A stretch of 64,000 bases of DNA from QVMM01 sp047030855 (GTDB lineage Bacteria > Bacteroidota > Bacteroidia > Bacteroidales > Dysgonomonadaceae): assembly GCA_047030855.1 (NCBI GenBank), contig JBKYIJ010000008.1, positions 2,356,001 to 2,420,000 of the forward strand, given 5' to 3'. This document shows, one piece after another, positions 62,831-64,000 of this stretch (position 1 is the stretch's first letter; each line of letters opens with the position of its first letter). The notes beneath the pieces are model-generated. The model did no database searches. It had not been told where the DNA came from and saw only the letters and a program-made list of their open reading frames with translations. The position numbers were made by a program, and so were the translations under genes.

Positions 62831-64000
62831 TTAATCTTTTAAAACTTTTTCCGAGAATTTACCGCTTTCTGTATTTATGGAAATCAGATAAAGACCTTTA
62901 GGCCAATCTGTGACAGGAAGAGTGATTGTCGATGAGTTCAATTTTTCTTTAGAGTAAATTAATGCTCCTGTCATATCGTAAATTCTAACAGATAAAATCA
63001 AATTATTCGCATTTATGTTTAACTCTTCCGCTACAGGATTGGGAAATACTGCAAAATTAACATTATCACGATATTTTATAGTTTCGATACCTGTCATAGT
63101 ATCATATCCATCTAATTTTAAAGGAGATGTAGAACCTTCCAATAAATTATCCGGATCCAGATATCTTTTCATCTGGGCAGCTGAATATTTGTCCCAATGA
63201 TAAGACAATTTTCCATATAAATCTGAAGCTGTAGGAGATGAACATTCTGAAGATCCACCCGTTAAAGTTCCTATAATAAGCCCGTTCTGATTAAAAATCG
63301 GAGAACCCGAAGATCCGCCTTCAGTAACGCTCCATCCGTTTTTAGTCATAGCATAACGTACTCTCCAGTGGGCATTAGTCGCGCCGGTTTCATCACTAAT
63401 CCATGTCGTATTCCCGGGTCTACTTGTATAGGTAGATATTTTTTTAACATCACCTGATGGATGATGTATAATGACTCCGCTGCTTGGTGCTTCACCCGAA
63501 GCATCCCATCCATTATAATAAACATTATATTCGGGAGGAATCTCGTTTGTCAATTTTAATAGGGCTCCGTCTGAAGCTCCGCTTAACGGAATGTCAACAA
63601 GCATCTGCGTACCGACAAGAGTATTTTTGGTATATGAAGTGGAATTACTACACCCGCTACGCTCATAATTAAAATGTATTTGCATTGTAGCATATTCGGG
63701 GTTATCTTCAAAACAGTGATGAGCAGATAAAATATAAGGTGTTTTATCTTGTCGCGTATTGTTCACTAATGCTCCTGAACATACAGAATAAAATGTATCA
63801 AAAAACATTGTTAATCCAATAGCTCCGCGTTGCTGTTTTCTCCAATTATCACCTTCTTCACAATTGATATTGATCATACAGCTTTGGGAAGAGCCTACTC
63901 CAATTCCATTATCTTTCAAATTATATGCATAACCTACGTTAGATAAAACTAAGCGTGGCTTCTCGTCCGAAATAGCAGATTCTACATATTCGAAAGTAAT
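62831..64000 (-). CDS. Secreted S1-type (lysyl-endopeptidase-like) protease with T9SS sorting domain, partial
   Basis: The frame is open to the right window edge (EYVESAISDEKPRLVLSNVG precedes a TTG that is not the true start), so the N-terminus lies outside. The catalytic triad of chymotrypsin-like endopeptidases is visible: His in YILSAHHCFED, Asp in SGASDGALLKL, and Ser in EGGSSGSPIFNQNG. Paired cysteines (SVCSGALV, ERSGCSNST, SSECSSP) fit the disulfides of the Lysobacter protease I group. The C-terminus is a T9SS type A domain (VFPNPVAEELNINANNLILS, then KGLYLISINTESGKFSEKVL). It would be exported and cell-surface bound or released. Confidence 0.9.
   Translation of the reverse strand: MTFEYVESAISDEKPRLVLSNVGYAYNLKDNGIGVGSSQSCMININCEEGDNWRKQQRGAIGLTMFFDTFYSVCSGALVNNTRQDKTPYILSAHHCFEDNPEYATMQIHFNYERSGCSNSTSYTKNTLVGTQMLVDIPLSGASDGALLKLTNEIPPEYNVYYNGWDASGEAPSSGVIIHHPSGDVKKISTYTSRPGNTTWISDETGATNAHWRVRYAMTKNGWSVTEGGSSGSPIFNQNGLIIGTLTGGSSECSSPTASDLYGKLSYHWDKYSAAQMKRYLDPDNLLEGSTSPLKLDGYDTMTGIETIKYRDNVNFAVFPNPVAEELNINANNLILSVRIYDMTGALIYSKEKLNSSTITLPVTDWPKGLYLISINTESGKFSEKVLKD

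Overview
The window is low-GC DNA from a member of the Bacteroidota, most likely the order Bacteroidales and probably a Dysgonomonas- or Porphyromonas-like lineage. The evidence is type IX secretion (T9SS) sorting domains on several exported proteins, Bacteroidota-type promoters (TAnnTTTG), lipoproteins with short signal peptides, a Bacteroidota-type tyrosine integrase and housekeeping proteins of that type. The lineage below phylum is inference.

Layout. 1-2.8 kb: flavodoxin fragment, frameshifted radical SAM gene and a decayed ISL3 transposase. 2.9-4.7 kb: two-component system. 5.3-5.9 kb: two truncated genes meeting head to head. 6.2-7.3 kb: LLM flavin oxidoreductase. 7.8-10.3 kb: wreck of an integrated phage-like element (broken integrase, truncated DNA adenine methylase, structured RNA candidates, an L7/L12-like small protein, phage scraps), followed by tRNA-Arg and tRNA-Ser. 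10.8-14.9 kb: repeat lipoprotein, LTA-synthase-like enzyme and a Rieske-like lipoprotein. 15.0-23.6 kb: tRNA-Gly and tRNA-Leu, then an 8.4 kb island bounded by a 60-bp direct repeat made of the tRNA-Leu 3' end plus its terminator. The island carries a nucleotidyltransferase-HEPN protein, a broken propeller gene, three tandem secreted beta-propeller paralogues and an IS21 remnant.

23.7-41.6 kb is mostly core: sodB, mdh, a three-gene coiled-coil/AAA/TOPRIM-like module, mlaE-mlaF-xth, a transglutaminase-like protein, sufCDS without sufB, cysE-cysK-ecsC, gdhA and a BtuB-like receptor. 41.7-46.4 kb: tRNA-Pro, a shattered Dna2-like helicase-nuclease gene and a frameshifted XRE regulator. 46.5-59 kb: pyrK-pyrD, a lipoprotein, DUF4105, a phosphatase-like pseudoenzyme, secA, gyrA and a TPR protein. 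59.1-61.4 kb: a compact 2.3 kb inovirus-like element flanked by 19-bp repeats, one of which forms a dif-like Xer site. 61.5-64 kb: radA and a secreted S1-type protease running off the end.

Two themes cut across the window. First, many genes are broken by single-base indels, and most are one extra A in an A5-A9 run. These could be assembly homopolymer errors, real decay, or slippage-tolerated tracts. The breaks cluster in accessory genes but also hit sodB and gdhA. Second, there are at least three independent integrated elements: the 8-10 kb wreck, the tRNA-Leu island and the dif-like-site element. All functional calls are from reading the sequence; no database search was run.
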